Shown here: positions 35,585 through 43,351 of the stretch, piece after piece
Position numbering within the stretch: the stretch's first letter is position 1
Layout: every line of letters begins with the position of its first letter
Origin: Phytoactinopolyspora limicola
GTDB taxonomy: Bacteria > Actinomycetota > Actinomycetes > Jiangellales > Jiangellaceae
Assembly: GCF_011320225.1 (NCBI RefSeq)
Contig: NZ_JAAOEN010000004.1
Coordinates: 362,889 to 426,888 of the forward strand
Direction: 5' to 3'
DNA length: 64,000 nt
The notes under the pieces: model-generated
The model's input: only the letters and a program-made list of their open reading frames with translations
The model's database searches: none
Told to the model about the DNA's origin: nothing
Translations under genes and position numbers: made by a program

Positions 35585-37250
35585 TACGGTCCGCGACGGA
35601 TTCGTCGCCTGGCCTGCCGAGCTAGCCGCCGAGTATCGCGCGAAGGGCTGGTGGAGCGGAGAACTCCTGGGGTCGCTGCCGGACACCTGGGCGCAGGCCC
35701 GAGGCGGCGCACCAGCTGTCGTCGAAGACGGCCGGGTGGTCACCTTCGGCGAGCTGGCCGCGCAGGCTCGGGTTCTCGCCAGCCGTCTACATGCGCTGGG
35801 GTTACGCGGCGGCGCCAACGGTGACCGGGTGATCGTCCAATTGCCCAACACCACCGAGCTGATCGTGCTGGTGCTGGCATGCACCCGGGTCGGCATCGTC
35901 CCGGTGCTCGCCCTGCCGGCACACCGGGAAACAGATCTGCAGCACCTGATCGACGCTTCCGGGGCGCGGGGGATCGCCGTGCCACAGAGCTTCCGCGGTT
36001 TCGACCACGCCGGGCTGGCTCGGAGACTGGTCGCGGCGACGCTGAGTCTGGAGCATGTGCTGGTGGTGCCGGACGCCGACAACCCGGTGATAGACGAGGG
36101 CCACCACGACCTGCGGGAGTTATGCGCTCAAGGTGGCGCCGCTGATGCGGAGATCGGGGCCGGCGAGCTGCCCCGGCCCGACCCGTCCGACGTTGCACTG
36201 CTGCTGCTTTCCGGTGGCACCACCGGTACGCCGAAGCTCATCCCACGGACCCACGACGATTACGTGTACAACATCCGGGCCACCGCCCAGGCCTGTGAGT
36301 TGGGTGCGCACACGACCTTCCTGGCCAGCATCCCCATGACCCACAACTTCGGGCTCGGCTGCCCGGGCGCACTCGGGGTGCTCGACGCCGGCGGGCAAGT
36401 GGTGGTGGTACCGAGTCCGGAGCCGCAGGCCGCGCTGCGGGCCATCAGCGACCACTCCGTCACCGACGTGGCCGCCGTACCCGCCGTCCTCCAACGGTGG
36501 ATGGACGAAGTGCGCGCGTCGGGCCTAGCCCTGCCGAGCCTGCGTGCGATCCAGGTCGGCGGAGCCCGGCTCGCCGAGGAGGTGGCCCGGGAGGTCGGAC
36601 CGGTGTTCGGTGCCACACTCCAGCAGGCGCTCGGTATGGCCGAGGGCCTCATCAACTACACCCGGCTCGACGACCCGGTCGATATCGCCTGCACCACGCA
36701 GGGGCGGCCGGTGAGCCCCGGCGACGAGATCCGCGTCGTCGACCCCGACGGCCGCGACGTGGCCCCCGGTGACGTGGGTGAGCTGCTGGCCCGCGGCCCG
36801 TACACCATCCGAGGCTACTGGCGAGCGCCGGAGCACAACGCGGTGGCGTTCACCCCTGATGGCTGGTATCGCAGCGGCGATCTCGTCCGTATCCATGCCA
36901 GCGGCAACCTTGTCGTCGAGGGCCGGGTCAAGGACGTCATCAACCGCGGCGGCGAGAAGATCTCCGCCGAAGAGGTGGAGAACCTGCTCTACGGCCTGCC
37001 GGGGATCGCCCGGGCGGCGGTGGTGTCCGCCCCTGACGACGTACTCGGCGAACGGGTGGCGGCTGTGGTTGTGCTCGGAGACGGCGGCCGGACGTGGACA
37101 CTGGAGGCGATCCGCACCGCGCTGGCCGAGGCCGGGGTCGCCCATTTCAAGATCCCGGAGCGGATGATGATCGTCGACGAACTCCCCCTCACCAAGGTGG
37201 GCAAGGTGAACAAGGTGGAGCTGCGCCACATGGTGGCCAACTCCGCCTGA
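35577..37250 (+). CDS. Aryl-acid AMP ligase (EntE/DhbE-like, probable salicylate-AMP ligase)
   Basis: A 557-aa ANL-superfamily adenylating enzyme. Motif A3 SGGTTGTPKLIPRTHDDY lies near 205-222, followed by MTHNFGLGCPGALGVLDAGG, GRPVSPGDEIRVVD and the hinge and catalytic-lysine region (GRVKDVINRGGEKISAEE; LPLTKVGKVNK). The close resemblance to 2,3-dihydroxybenzoate/salicylate AMP ligases, with no carrier-protein or siderophore gene nearby, fits the SdgA step (salicylate + ATP -> salicylyl-AMP). The ATG at 35577 has GAGGAGG about 6 bp upstream. Last gene of the operon, convergent with a PaaX-type regulator. Confidence 0.86.
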   Translation: MGDTVRDGFVAWPAELAAEYRAKGWWSGELLGSLPDTWAQARGGAPAVVEDGRVVTFGELAAQARVLASRLHALGLRGGANGDRVIVQLPNTTELIVLVLACTRVGIVPVLALPAHRETDLQHLIDASGARGIAVPQSFRGFDHAGLARRLVAATLSLEHVLVVPDADNPVIDEGHHDLRELCAQGGAADAEIGAGELPRPDPSDVALLLLSGGTTGTPKLIPRTHDDYVYNIRATAQACELGAHTTFLASIPMTHNFGLGCPGALGVLDAGGQVVVVPSPEPQAALRAISDHSVTDVAAVPAVLQRWMDEVRASGLALPSLRAIQVGGARLAEEVAREVGPVFGATLQQALGMAEGLINYTRLDDPVDIACTTQGRPVSPGDEIRVVDPDGRDVAPGDVGELLARGPYTIRGYWRAPEHNAVAFTPDGWYRSGDLVRIHASGNLVVEGRVKDVINRGGEKISAEEVENLLYGLPGIARAAVVSAPDDVLGERVAAVVVLGDGGRTWTLEAIRTALAEAGVAHFKIPERMMIVDELPLTKVGKVNKVELRHMVANSA

Positions 37251-37289
37251 TCGGCACGGGCCCACGCCGGGGTGAACGCGTGGAGGGTG

Positions 37290-38105
37290 TCACACGCCGG
37301 CCGTGGCCCGCTGCTCGGTGATGTCGCGGTAGAAGCTCATCGCCTCGTCCTCGAGCGAGGAGAAAGCAGCGAGGAACGCCTCATAGGCAGCGAGTGCTGG
37401 CCAATCGTCCGGCAACAGCTCACCCGGCAACTGCGGATCGCGGAAGGGGAATTTGCGGTACTCGTGGACCAGCTTGGTCCGGGTGGTCATCGCCGATGCC
37501 CCAGTGAGCGCCCCCGGCCCGGCGGCAAGAATGTCGGTACACCGCGCGGTGAACGCTTGGTAGTCCGTGGCCAGGCCGTCCAGGTCCCAGCACTGGGCGG
37601 CCCGCTCCAGGTCGGTTCGCTGCCCCTGACTGGTAGCGGCGAACAGATCGAAACGGGCGCTCTTCACCGCCGCCAGTGCCGCTTCTGCGTCGGCGAGCCG
37701 ATCATGCGGCGATACCCAGGTGGACGGGGCAAGCTGCCCGAAACCCAGCCACGACAGCTTCGCCTTCAGCCGAACCCGCGCCGCCCGGTCCTTCTCCGGC
37801 ACGCTGAAAATGACCATGTACCAGGTGCCCCGCCAGCTCTGCTCGACGGGCCGCTGCATGATCCGCTCCAGACCAGAGTCGAGTAACTCCCAGCCACGTT
37901 CTGAGGGGGTGTAGATGCTGCTGCGCCGGTCTCGCTCGACGTCGAACCATCCCTCTCTGGCCAGCCGGGACATCACGACGCGCGCGGAGTCGGGAGGGAC
38001 GTCGAAATGGCCGAGCACGGCGGCCAGCTTCTGCAACGAGATCCGCCCACCGTTCTCCCGGACATAGTCGCCGAACACGTCGAAGACGATGGAGCGCGCA
38101 CGCAC
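37290..38105 (-). CDS. PaaX-family transcriptional regulator (1)
   Basis: A 271-aa protein with an N-terminal winged helix (SIVFDVFGDYVRENGG; ARVVMSRLAREGW) and the central PaaX domain (WYMVIFSVPEKDRAARVRLK...WLGFGQLAPSTWVSP). PaaX proteins repress aryl-CoA pathways and respond to the CoA thioester. The GTG at 38105 was chosen because GAGGAGG lies 6 bp upstream; a TTG at 38120 also opens the frame. It lies between the salicylyl-CoA operon and the crotonase-thiolase pair and could control either. Confidence 0.9.
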   Translation of the reverse strand: MRARSIVFDVFGDYVRENGGRISLQKLAAVLGHFDVPPDSARVVMSRLAREGWFDVERDRRSSIYTPSERGWELLDSGLERIMQRPVEQSWRGTWYMVIFSVPEKDRAARVRLKAKLSWLGFGQLAPSTWVSPHDRLADAEAALAAVKSARFDLFAATSQGQRTDLERAAQCWDLDGLATDYQAFTARCTDILAAGPGALTGASAMTTRTKLVHEYRKFPFRDPQLPGELLPDDWPALAAYEAFLAAFSSLEDEAMSFYRDITEQRATAGV

Positions 38106-38154
38106 GTCGTTCCTCCTCAATGGCTCATCACCACTCTAGAGGGTCGCCGGCCCG

Positions 38155-38214
38155 CCTTCCTTGCGTCCTGCGGCCGGTGCCCTGGGGTGCACGCTGCGCA
38201 GGACGCAAGGAAGG
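38155..38214. terminator. 18-bp stem hairpin after the crotonase gene
   Basis: CCTTCCTTGCGTCCTGCG (38155-38172) pairs perfectly with 38197-38214 around a 24-nt loop. The stem touches the crotonase stop codon (38217-38215, minus strand). It lacks the TGATC edge of the palindrome families. A terminator before the PaaX-type gene is the simplest reading. Confidence 0.7.
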
Positions 38215-39012
38215 TTAGCGGAACTGCCCGAAGTCGGGGTCCCGCTTCTCGGTGAACGCTTTGGCGCCTTCCATGCCCTCGTCGCTCTGCGTGAACAGCT
38301 CCAGGCCGTCGAACGCGAGGTGGGAGATGCCAGCCAGATGATCCGTGTCGGCGTTGAACGAGTGTTTGAGGAACCGCAGTGCCGTCGGCGAGTAGCCGGC
38401 CATCTTTCGACCCCAGGCCAACGCCGTCGGGAGCAGCTCGTCGGCCGCCACCACCTCGTTCACCAGGCCCCACCGTTCCGCCGTCGGCGCGTCGTACAGG
38501 TCCAGCAGGAACCAGATCTGCCGGGCCCGCTTCTCGCCGACGACGCGGGCCAGGTAGGCCGAGCCGAAACCCGCGTCGAAGGAACCCACCCGTGGTCCGG
38601 ACTGGCCAAACCGGGCGTGTTCGGCCGCGACGGAGAGGTCGCAGAGCACGTGCAGGACGTGCCCGCCGCCCACGGCCACCCCGTTGACCGCGGCGATCAC
38701 CGGCTTGGGCACATCCCGGATCATCCGGTGCAGCCGCTCGATCTCGAACGTTCCCCACTCCGTCTCGCCGTAGCTCCCGGTCTCCGCCCGCTCCTTGACG
38801 TCGCCGCCAGCGCAGAACGCCTTCTCGCCGGCCCCGGTGAGTACGATCGCGGCGACGTCTTTACTGGCCCAGGCCGTCTTGAAGGCGGTGATCAGTTCAT
38901 CGACGGTGCGGCCCCGGAAGGCGTTATAACGCTCCGGGCGGTCGATGGTGATGACGACGACCCCGCCGTCGTGTACCTCATATCGGACGTCGGTGAACTC
39001 GTCGATCCTCAT
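38215..39012 (-). CDS. MenB/BadI-type crotonase (probable 2-ketocyclohexane-carboxyl-CoA hydrolase-like)
   Basis: A 265-aa crotonase. It shares with naphthoate synthase and BadI the blocks AVGGGHVLHVLCDLSVAAEH, FGQSGPRVGSFDAGFGSAYL and GEKRARQIWFL, which ordinary enoyl-CoA hydratases lack. BadI opens the ring of 2-ketocyclohexanecarboxyl-CoA to pimeloyl-CoA; MenB closes a ring in menaquinone synthesis. No men genes are present, while a thiolase and an SDR are adjacent, so the ring-opening role is favoured. The ATG at 39012 has GGAGGAG 5 bp upstream. Confidence 0.82.
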   Translation of the reverse strand: MRIDEFTDVRYEVHDGGVVVITIDRPERYNAFRGRTVDELITAFKTAWASKDVAAIVLTGAGEKAFCAGGDVKERAETGSYGETEWGTFEIERLHRMIRDVPKPVIAAVNGVAVGGGHVLHVLCDLSVAAEHARFGQSGPRVGSFDAGFGSAYLARVVGEKRARQIWFLLDLYDAPTAERWGLVNEVVAADELLPTALAWGRKMAGYSPTALRFLKHSFNADTDHLAGISHLAFDGLELFTQSDEGMEGAKAFTEKRDPDFGQFR

Positions 39013-39072
39013 CGTCTCTCCTCCTGACTGGTCCAACCCCGGGCCGCACTGTCTCCTGTGGATCGCGGTCCT

Positions 39073-40263
39073 TTACACGCGGACCACCACGGCCAGGCCC
39101 TGGCCGACACCAATACACGCCGCTGCTACCCCTACACCGCCGCCTCGGCGCCGCAACTCCCGAACACAGTCGACGATCACCCGCGGCATGGACGCACCCA
39201 ACGGGTGCCCGAGCGCGATGGCCCCGCCGTGTGGGTTGACCCGGCCGGGGTCGATCCGCGGTTCCTGGTCGAGGACCGACAACACCATCGCGGCGAACGC
39301 CTCATTGATCTCCCAGACCGCGACGTCTCCGTAGCCGATGCCAGCCCGGTCCAGTGCTCGTTCGATGGCGGGCACCGGAGCCAGACTCCACCGGTCCGGT
39401 TCGACGCCCACCGCCGTCGTCGCCACTATCTCGCCCAGCGGTTCGACGCTGATCCGGGCCGCGGCGTCGGCGGTCCCCATCAGCAGGGCGATGGAGCCGT
39501 CGTTGATCGGCGAGGAGTTACCCGCCGTCACGGTGCCGTCGGCGGTGAACGCCGGGCGCAACGCCCCCAATGATTCGGCTGTACTACCCGGCCGGATCGA
39601 CTCGTCACGTTCAACGACGCTGCCGTCGGGCGCGGTGACCGGGTGGACGTAACTGTCGTGCAGCCCTTTCTCCCAGGCCTGGTGGGCGAGGGTGTGCGAG
39701 CGCAGCGCCCACTCGTCCATGGCGGCCCGGCCGATGCCGAGTTCGGTGGCGACCCGCTCGGCGGCCTCTCCGAGTGGGCGTGTCCAGCTGTCCGGGAATG
39801 CCGGGTTGACCATCCGCCAGCCCACGGTGGTCTGGTGCAGTTCCATCGACCTGGGCAGGGCGTCGTCGGGTTTTTGGAGGACGAACGGTGCGCGGCTCAT
39901 CCCCTCGACGCCGCCCGCGACGGCTAGATCCATGTCGCCGGCTCGGATCGCCCGCGATACCTGCGCGACGGCCTCTCCCCCGGAACCACACAGCCGGTTG
40001 ACCGTCACACCCGGCACGGTGACCGGCAGTCCGGCCAGGAGCACAGCCATCCGGGCGACGTCCCGGTTGTCCTCGCCGGCGCCGTTGGTGTCGCCATAAA
40101 CAACGTCGGCGATCTCGGCCGGATCCAGCTCTGGATGGCGCCGGACTAGCTCGGCCAGCGGGACCGCGGCGAGGTCGTCCACTCTGATCGCGGACAGGCC
40201 CCCACGATGCCGGCCGAACGGAGTTCGGACCGCGTCGAGGAGCAAAGCACGTGTGTCCTTCAT
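39073..40263 (-). CDS. Acetyl-CoA acyltransferase (thiolase)
   Basis: A 396-aa thiolase. The nucleophilic Cys is in NRLCGSGGEAV near residue 91, followed by VAGGVEGMSRAPFV. The NEAF motif (WEINEAFAAM), the His in NPHGGAIALGHPLGAS and the second Cys in AACIGVGQG complete the active site; the last motif is usually CIGGGQG. Transcribed together with the crotonase (60-bp gap), it should release acetyl-CoA at the end of a beta-oxidation-like side-chain or pimeloyl-CoA degradation. Confidence 0.93.
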   Translation of the reverse strand: MKDTRALLLDAVRTPFGRHRGGLSAIRVDDLAAVPLAELVRRHPELDPAEIADVVYGDTNGAGEDNRDVARMAVLLAGLPVTVPGVTVNRLCGSGGEAVAQVSRAIRAGDMDLAVAGGVEGMSRAPFVLQKPDDALPRSMELHQTTVGWRMVNPAFPDSWTRPLGEAAERVATELGIGRAAMDEWALRSHTLAHQAWEKGLHDSYVHPVTAPDGSVVERDESIRPGSTAESLGALRPAFTADGTVTAGNSSPINDGSIALLMGTADAAARISVEPLGEIVATTAVGVEPDRWSLAPVPAIERALDRAGIGYGDVAVWEINEAFAAMVLSVLDQEPRIDPGRVNPHGGAIALGHPLGASMPRVIVDCVRELRRRGGGVGVAAACIGVGQGLAVVVRV

Positions 40264-40289
40264 ATGACGCCATCTTGACGGTCGTCACC

Positions 40290-40307
40290 AACACTTGACA
40301 AGGTGTT
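40290..40307. promoter_or_regulatory. Imperfect inverted repeat in the thiolase/SDR divergent gap
   Basis: AACACTTGACAAGGTGTT pairs at 12 of 18 positions, with perfect AACAC/GTGTT ends, within a 47-bp gap between divergent start codons. Any promoters must overlap here, so a site in this gap would control both genes. Confidence 0.35.
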
Positions 40308-40310
40308 CAC

Positions 40311-41069
40311 GTGGAAGAATCTCGTGTGTGCTTGATCACCGGCGGTGGCCGGGGCATCGGCGCGGCCGTCGCTCAGCGCCTGTCCGCCGAAGGCCACCGT
40401 ATCGCCTTAACCGCGCGGTCCGAGGCACAATTGGCGACCGTCGCGGCGTCGCTGCCCGGTGAATCGCTGACCGTGCCGGCCGACCTCACCACCGACGGAG
40501 CCGTCGACGACGTGGTTGGTGCGGTCGAGCGGCACTGGGGCCCGGTGGAGATCCTGATCGCCAACGCCGGGGCCGGAACGTCGGCCCCCATCCCGAAGAT
40601 CACCGAAGCCGACTGGCAACAGATGCTCGACCTCAACCTCACCGTGCCGTTCCGATGCGTACGCCGGGTGCTGCCATCGATGACGTCGGCGGGATGGGGG
40701 CGGATCGTCGTCGTCGCCTCCGTCGCGGCCAAACGCGGCGAACCGTACATCGCCGCCTACACCGCGGCCAAACACGGGGTCCTCGGCTTGGTACGTGCCG
40801 CCGCCGCCGAGACCGCCCGCACCGGCGTCACCGTCAACGCGGTCTGCCCCGCCTACGTCGACACCCCAATGACCGACGCATCCGTGCAGGCCATCGCCGA
40901 CAACACTGGACGCACACTCGAAGACGCCCGGGCCGCACTGGAGCGCAAACAGCCCATCGGCCGGCTGATCACCACCGACGAGGTCGCCGATGCGGTCGCC
41001 ATGTGCCTCGGCAACGCCGCCATCACCGGGCAAGGCATCAACGTCGACGGGGGCGCCGTCCAGTCATGA
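40311..41069 (+). CDS. SDR-family oxidoreductase (BadH/FabG-like)
   Basis: A 252-aa classical SDR. GGGRGIG near residue 11, NAGAG, the Ser in VVVASVAAKRG, YTAAK near 150 and the INVDGGAVQS end are all typical. The fold and length fit 3-hydroxyacyl-CoA dehydrogenases such as BadH, which would form the 2-keto substrate of the BadI-type crotonase encoded divergently. GTG start at 40311 with AAGGTG upstream. The substrate assignment is inferred from context only. Confidence 0.85.
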   Translation: MEESRVCLITGGGRGIGAAVAQRLSAEGHRIALTARSEAQLATVAASLPGESLTVPADLTTDGAVDDVVGAVERHWGPVEILIANAGAGTSAPIPKITEADWQQMLDLNLTVPFRCVRRVLPSMTSAGWGRIVVVASVAAKRGEPYIAAYTAAKHGVLGLVRAAAAETARTGVTVNAVCPAYVDTPMTDASVQAIADNTGRTLEDARAALERKQPIGRLITTDEVADAVAMCLGNAAITGQGINVDGGAVQS

Positions 41070-41200
41070 CGTCGTACCCGTACTAACACCTGACCAACAC
41101 CACATACCCGACGAGACCCTCAACGAGACCAACGACGAGAGCCTCAGCGGATCGACGACGAGGGGACAAACCGGGTGACCAGCGAGAAGGGGATGACGGC

Positions 41201-41602
41201 GTGACCCACGAGATCATCCGACCACCCGACCTGGCGACTCCATCGGGATTCGCCCACGCGGTGGTCAGTACGGGCGGACGCACGGTGTGGCTAGCCGGGC
41301 AGACAGCGCTGGACGCCGAGGGTTCCATCGTCGCGGCCGGCGACGTCGTCACGCAGATGGATCAGGCGCTCGGCAACCTGCTGACCGCACTCGACGCCGC
41401 GGGCGGCCGGCCCGAACACCTGGTGAGCATGACCATCTACATCGTCGACGTCGAGGACTACCAGTCCCGTGCCCGCGAGATCGGCGCAGTGTGGCGCCGC
41501 CGGATCGGCGCCCACTACCCGGCGATGGCCGGCATCGGCGTGGCCCGTCTCTGGGACGCCGACGCGTTGGTGGAGGTCGCCGGCGTCGCCGTCATCAACT
41601 GA
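41201..41602 (+). CDS. RidA family (YjgF/YER057c) protein
   Basis: A 133-aa protein of the enamine/imine deaminase family, with WLAGQTALDAEG, an internal VSMTIYIVD strand and GVARLWDADALVEVAGVA at the end. The usual RidA arginine and Glu contacts are partly present (PAMAGIGVARL). It may clear reactive imines or act on a pathway intermediate of the nearby ring-cleavage genes. The GTG at 41201 has AAGGGG 8 bp upstream. It is followed by an 867-bp gene-free repeat region. Confidence 0.88.
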   Translation: MTHEIIRPPDLATPSGFAHAVVSTGGRTVWLAGQTALDAEGSIVAAGDVVTQMDQALGNLLTALDAAGGRPEHLVSMTIYIVDVEDYQSRAREIGAVWRRRIGAHYPAMAGIGVARLWDADALVEVAGVAVIN

Positions 41603-41658
41603 CGCTTGGCGCACCCAGGACGGCGCGCGGACGACAACGTGCGCAGAACGGCGTGCAC

Positions 41659-41736
41659 AGAACGGCGCGGCGGACGGCATGGGCAGAACGGCGCGGCGGA
41701 CGGCATGGGCAGAACGACGCGGTGGACGCGCTGCCG
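41659..41736. repeat. 26-bp tandem repeat
   Basis: ACAGAACGGCGCGGCGGACG... (41659-41684) and the unit at 41685-41710 agree at all but the first base or two; a third, diverged unit fills 41711-41736 and runs into the first GATCAGATGC hairpin element. Confidence 0.75.
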
Positions 41737-41858
41737 ATCAGATGCACACCCCGCTACCGCACACGTATGCCGCGCATCTGATCGCCTCCACGATCCGGAC
41801 GGGCAACGATCAGATGCACCAACCGTGCTGTCCACCGCCGTTCACACACCTGATCACT
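41718..41858. repeat. GATCAGATGC double-hairpin element, copy 1
   Basis: CGATCAGATGC (41735-41745) pairs with GCATCTGATCG (41774-41784). A second stem begins at GATCAGATGCACC (41808) and ends at CACACACCTGATC (about 41843-41855). The intervening text CTACCGCACACGT and CCACCGCCGTTCACACACC is shared with copy 2. Confidence 0.7.
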
Positions 41859-41974
41859 CCTTGGGGTTGGGCGAGCTGCCCGGTCACCCGTTCAAGGGGC
41901 GCCGACGACGGCGACCGCCGCACCGTGCGCGATGGTGAACCGGACGATCGCCAGATGCCGGCACAACATCGCGC

Positions 41975-42042
41975 ACTTCGCTACCGCCAGATGGGGTTAA
42001 CGCCCGAATCCGGCGCTTAACACCATCTGGCGGTAGCGAAGT
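41975..42042. terminator. 68-bp near-palindrome
   Basis: ACTTCGCTACCGCCAGATGG (41975-41994) pairs perfectly with 42023-42042. After one mismatch the inner GTTAA/TTAAC also pairs, leaving a 16-nt loop. It has the same size class as the GATC-edged palindromes but lacks their TGATC edge. It lies in the middle of the repeat cluster, away from gene ends. Confidence 0.7.
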
Positions 42043-42067
42043 CCGGGACAGGGCAGCCCGGTCCTCA

Positions 42068-42212
42068 CCACAAGGGAACCGTGTTGATTGCCAGGACGAC
42101 CACAAGGAGGCTTACTGCGGCATCCGCCCCGGACACAAGGACGCCTACTGTCGCCAGAGCGACCACAAGGAGGCTTACTGCACCCACCCGCGCGCCGTAA
42201 GGAAGCTTGTTG
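42068..42212. repeat. Five about 30-bp CCACAAGG units
   Basis: Units begin at 42068, 42100, 42133, 42163 and 42195 (periods 32, 33, 30, 32). Units 2 and 4 carry the exact 18-mer CCACAAGGAGGCTTACTG found twice at 9017-9064; the others are diverged. Spacers such as TCGCCAGAGCGA are also partly shared. Confidence 0.75.
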
Positions 42213-42277
42213 CGCCCAGCCGAGGGGGGCGCCACCAACCACGGCGAGACCAACCCGGCAAGACGAGTGCGATGGGC

Positions 42278-42420
42278 ACGGTGGACGCCCTGACGATCAG
42301 ATGCATGCCGTGCTACCGCACACGTTTGCGATGCATCTGATCATCGACGCATCCGCATCGTGAGACGCGATCAGATGCACCACACTGCGCCGCCCACCGC
42401 CGTTCACACACCTGATCGCC
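42278..42420. repeat. GATCAGATGC double-hairpin element, copy 2
   Basis: GATCAGATGCAT (42295-42306) pairs with ATGCATCTGATC (42331-42342). The second part runs from GATCAGATGCACCA (42369) to CACACACCTGATC (to about 42417). Against copy 1 the loop sequences are diverged, but both stems are kept. Confidence 0.7.
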
Positions 42421-42469
42421 CCCACGAAAACGATCAGGCGCCAAAACGGAGATCAGGTGCACAACGGGG

Positions 42470-43333
42470 TTAGGGGGTGGCGCTGTCGAGGTAGGAGCGG
42501 GCCGGGCCGGCCAGCCGCTCGCGCAGCTCGAAGAAGAGCTCCGCCGCCGCCGCGCCCTTCCACTCCGCCGGTAGCAACTCCGTTGGCAGGCCCGGATCCA
42601 GGTACGGGAGTCGCCGCCAGGCGGTGAGTGTGTAGGCATAGTCGCTGAACGCCGCCTGGGCGTCGACGCTCTCCGCCGCGCGCCACCGGTCCAGCACGGG
42701 TTGCCATGCGTCCAGGTAGGCCGCATAGGACTGCTGGAGCTGCTCGAGGTTCCACCACCGGCCGATCTCGTCACGGAGGTCGGCGAAGGCGAGGTATCGG
42801 GCGTCGAACAGGTCGACGTAGTCGGCAAGGCCGAGCCGGACCAGGACGTCACGGGCTTCGTCGGCGAGGTGTCCCGGGGCGACCCACACCCCTGGGGCGA
42901 CTGTGCCGAAGCCCAGCCAGGCCAGTCGGGATCGCAGGGTGTGGCGGTGTGCTCGGCGGCTCTCCGGCACGCTGAAGATCGCCAGGACCCAGCCGTCGTC
43001 CGGCTGGGCGGCTCGGCGGTCGAAGATGCGCCGGTCGCCTTCACGCAAGATGGCGCGGCCGTTCTCGGAGAGTGCGTAGCCGGCCGAACCGGCGTGGCGC
43101 TCGGCGACGAGGATGCCGCGCCGTTTGAGCCGTGAGATGGACGAACGCACGGCGGGTTCGTCGACGCCGAGTGCTCCCATCAGCCGGATGAGTGCGGCCA
43201 CCGACAGCCATCCGCCCACGTCACGGGCGTAGATGCCGTAGATCGTCACGATCAGCGACCGTGGTTGGACCGGTCGCGCCCCTTGGGTGTCGTCGAGTTC
43301 GTCGACTGACACGGCTATCGAGTCTTCGTGCAC
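42470..43333 (-). CDS. PaaX-family transcriptional regulator (2)
   Basis: A 287-aa paralogue of the regulator at 37290. It has the winged helix (SLIVTIYGIYARDVGGWLS; PAVRSSISRLKRRGIL) and the PaaX core (GWVLAIFSVPESRRAHRHTL...WLGFGTVAPGVWVAP). The start is GTG 43333 or 43342; neither has a Shine-Dalgarno sequence. The divergent hydrolase starts only 9-18 bp away, so at least one transcript is probably leaderless and the two promoters must cross into each other's gene. Confidence 0.88.
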   Translation of the reverse strand: MHEDSIAVSVDELDDTQGARPVQPRSLIVTIYGIYARDVGGWLSVAALIRLMGALGVDEPAVRSSISRLKRRGILVAERHAGSAGYALSENGRAILREGDRRIFDRRAAQPDDGWVLAIFSVPESRRAHRHTLRSRLAWLGFGTVAPGVWVAPGHLADEARDVLVRLGLADYVDLFDARYLAFADLRDEIGRWWNLEQLQQSYAAYLDAWQPVLDRWRAAESVDAQAAFSDYAYTLTAWRRLPYLDPGLPTELLPAEWKGAAAAELFFELRERLAGPARSYLDSATP

Positions 43334-43351
43334 ATCCGTCACGATAGCGAC

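Larger units (their letters stand above)
41603..42469. other. 867-bp gene-free repeat cluster
   Basis: No credible coding region is seen. In order it holds: a 26-bp tandem repeat (41659-41736); copy 1 of a GATCAGATGC hairpin element (41718-41858); a 68-bp near-palindrome (41975-42042); five about 30-bp CCACAAGG units (42068-42212); copy 2 of the hairpin element (42278-42420); and two further GATCAG motifs (42432, 42451). It lies between ridA and the 3' end of the second PaaX-type gene (convergent). Confidence 0.75.

Noticed and set aside
35577-37250. Siderophore (dihydroxybenzoate) biosynthesis ligase
   Set aside because: No isochorismate, carrier-protein or NRPS genes occur nearby, while gentisate cleavage and CoA-ester hydroxylation genes are in the same locus.
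38215-39012. Menaquinone naphthoate synthase (menB)
   Set aside because: The sequence blocks are shared with MenB, but no other men gene is present and thiolase, SDR and PaaX-type neighbours point to degradation; the MenB call cannot be fully excluded without phylogeny.
42068-42212. CRISPR-like array of short repeats
   Set aside because: Repeats are only about 18 bp, spacers 12-15 bp and partly identical, periods vary from 30 to 33 bp, and no cas gene is near.
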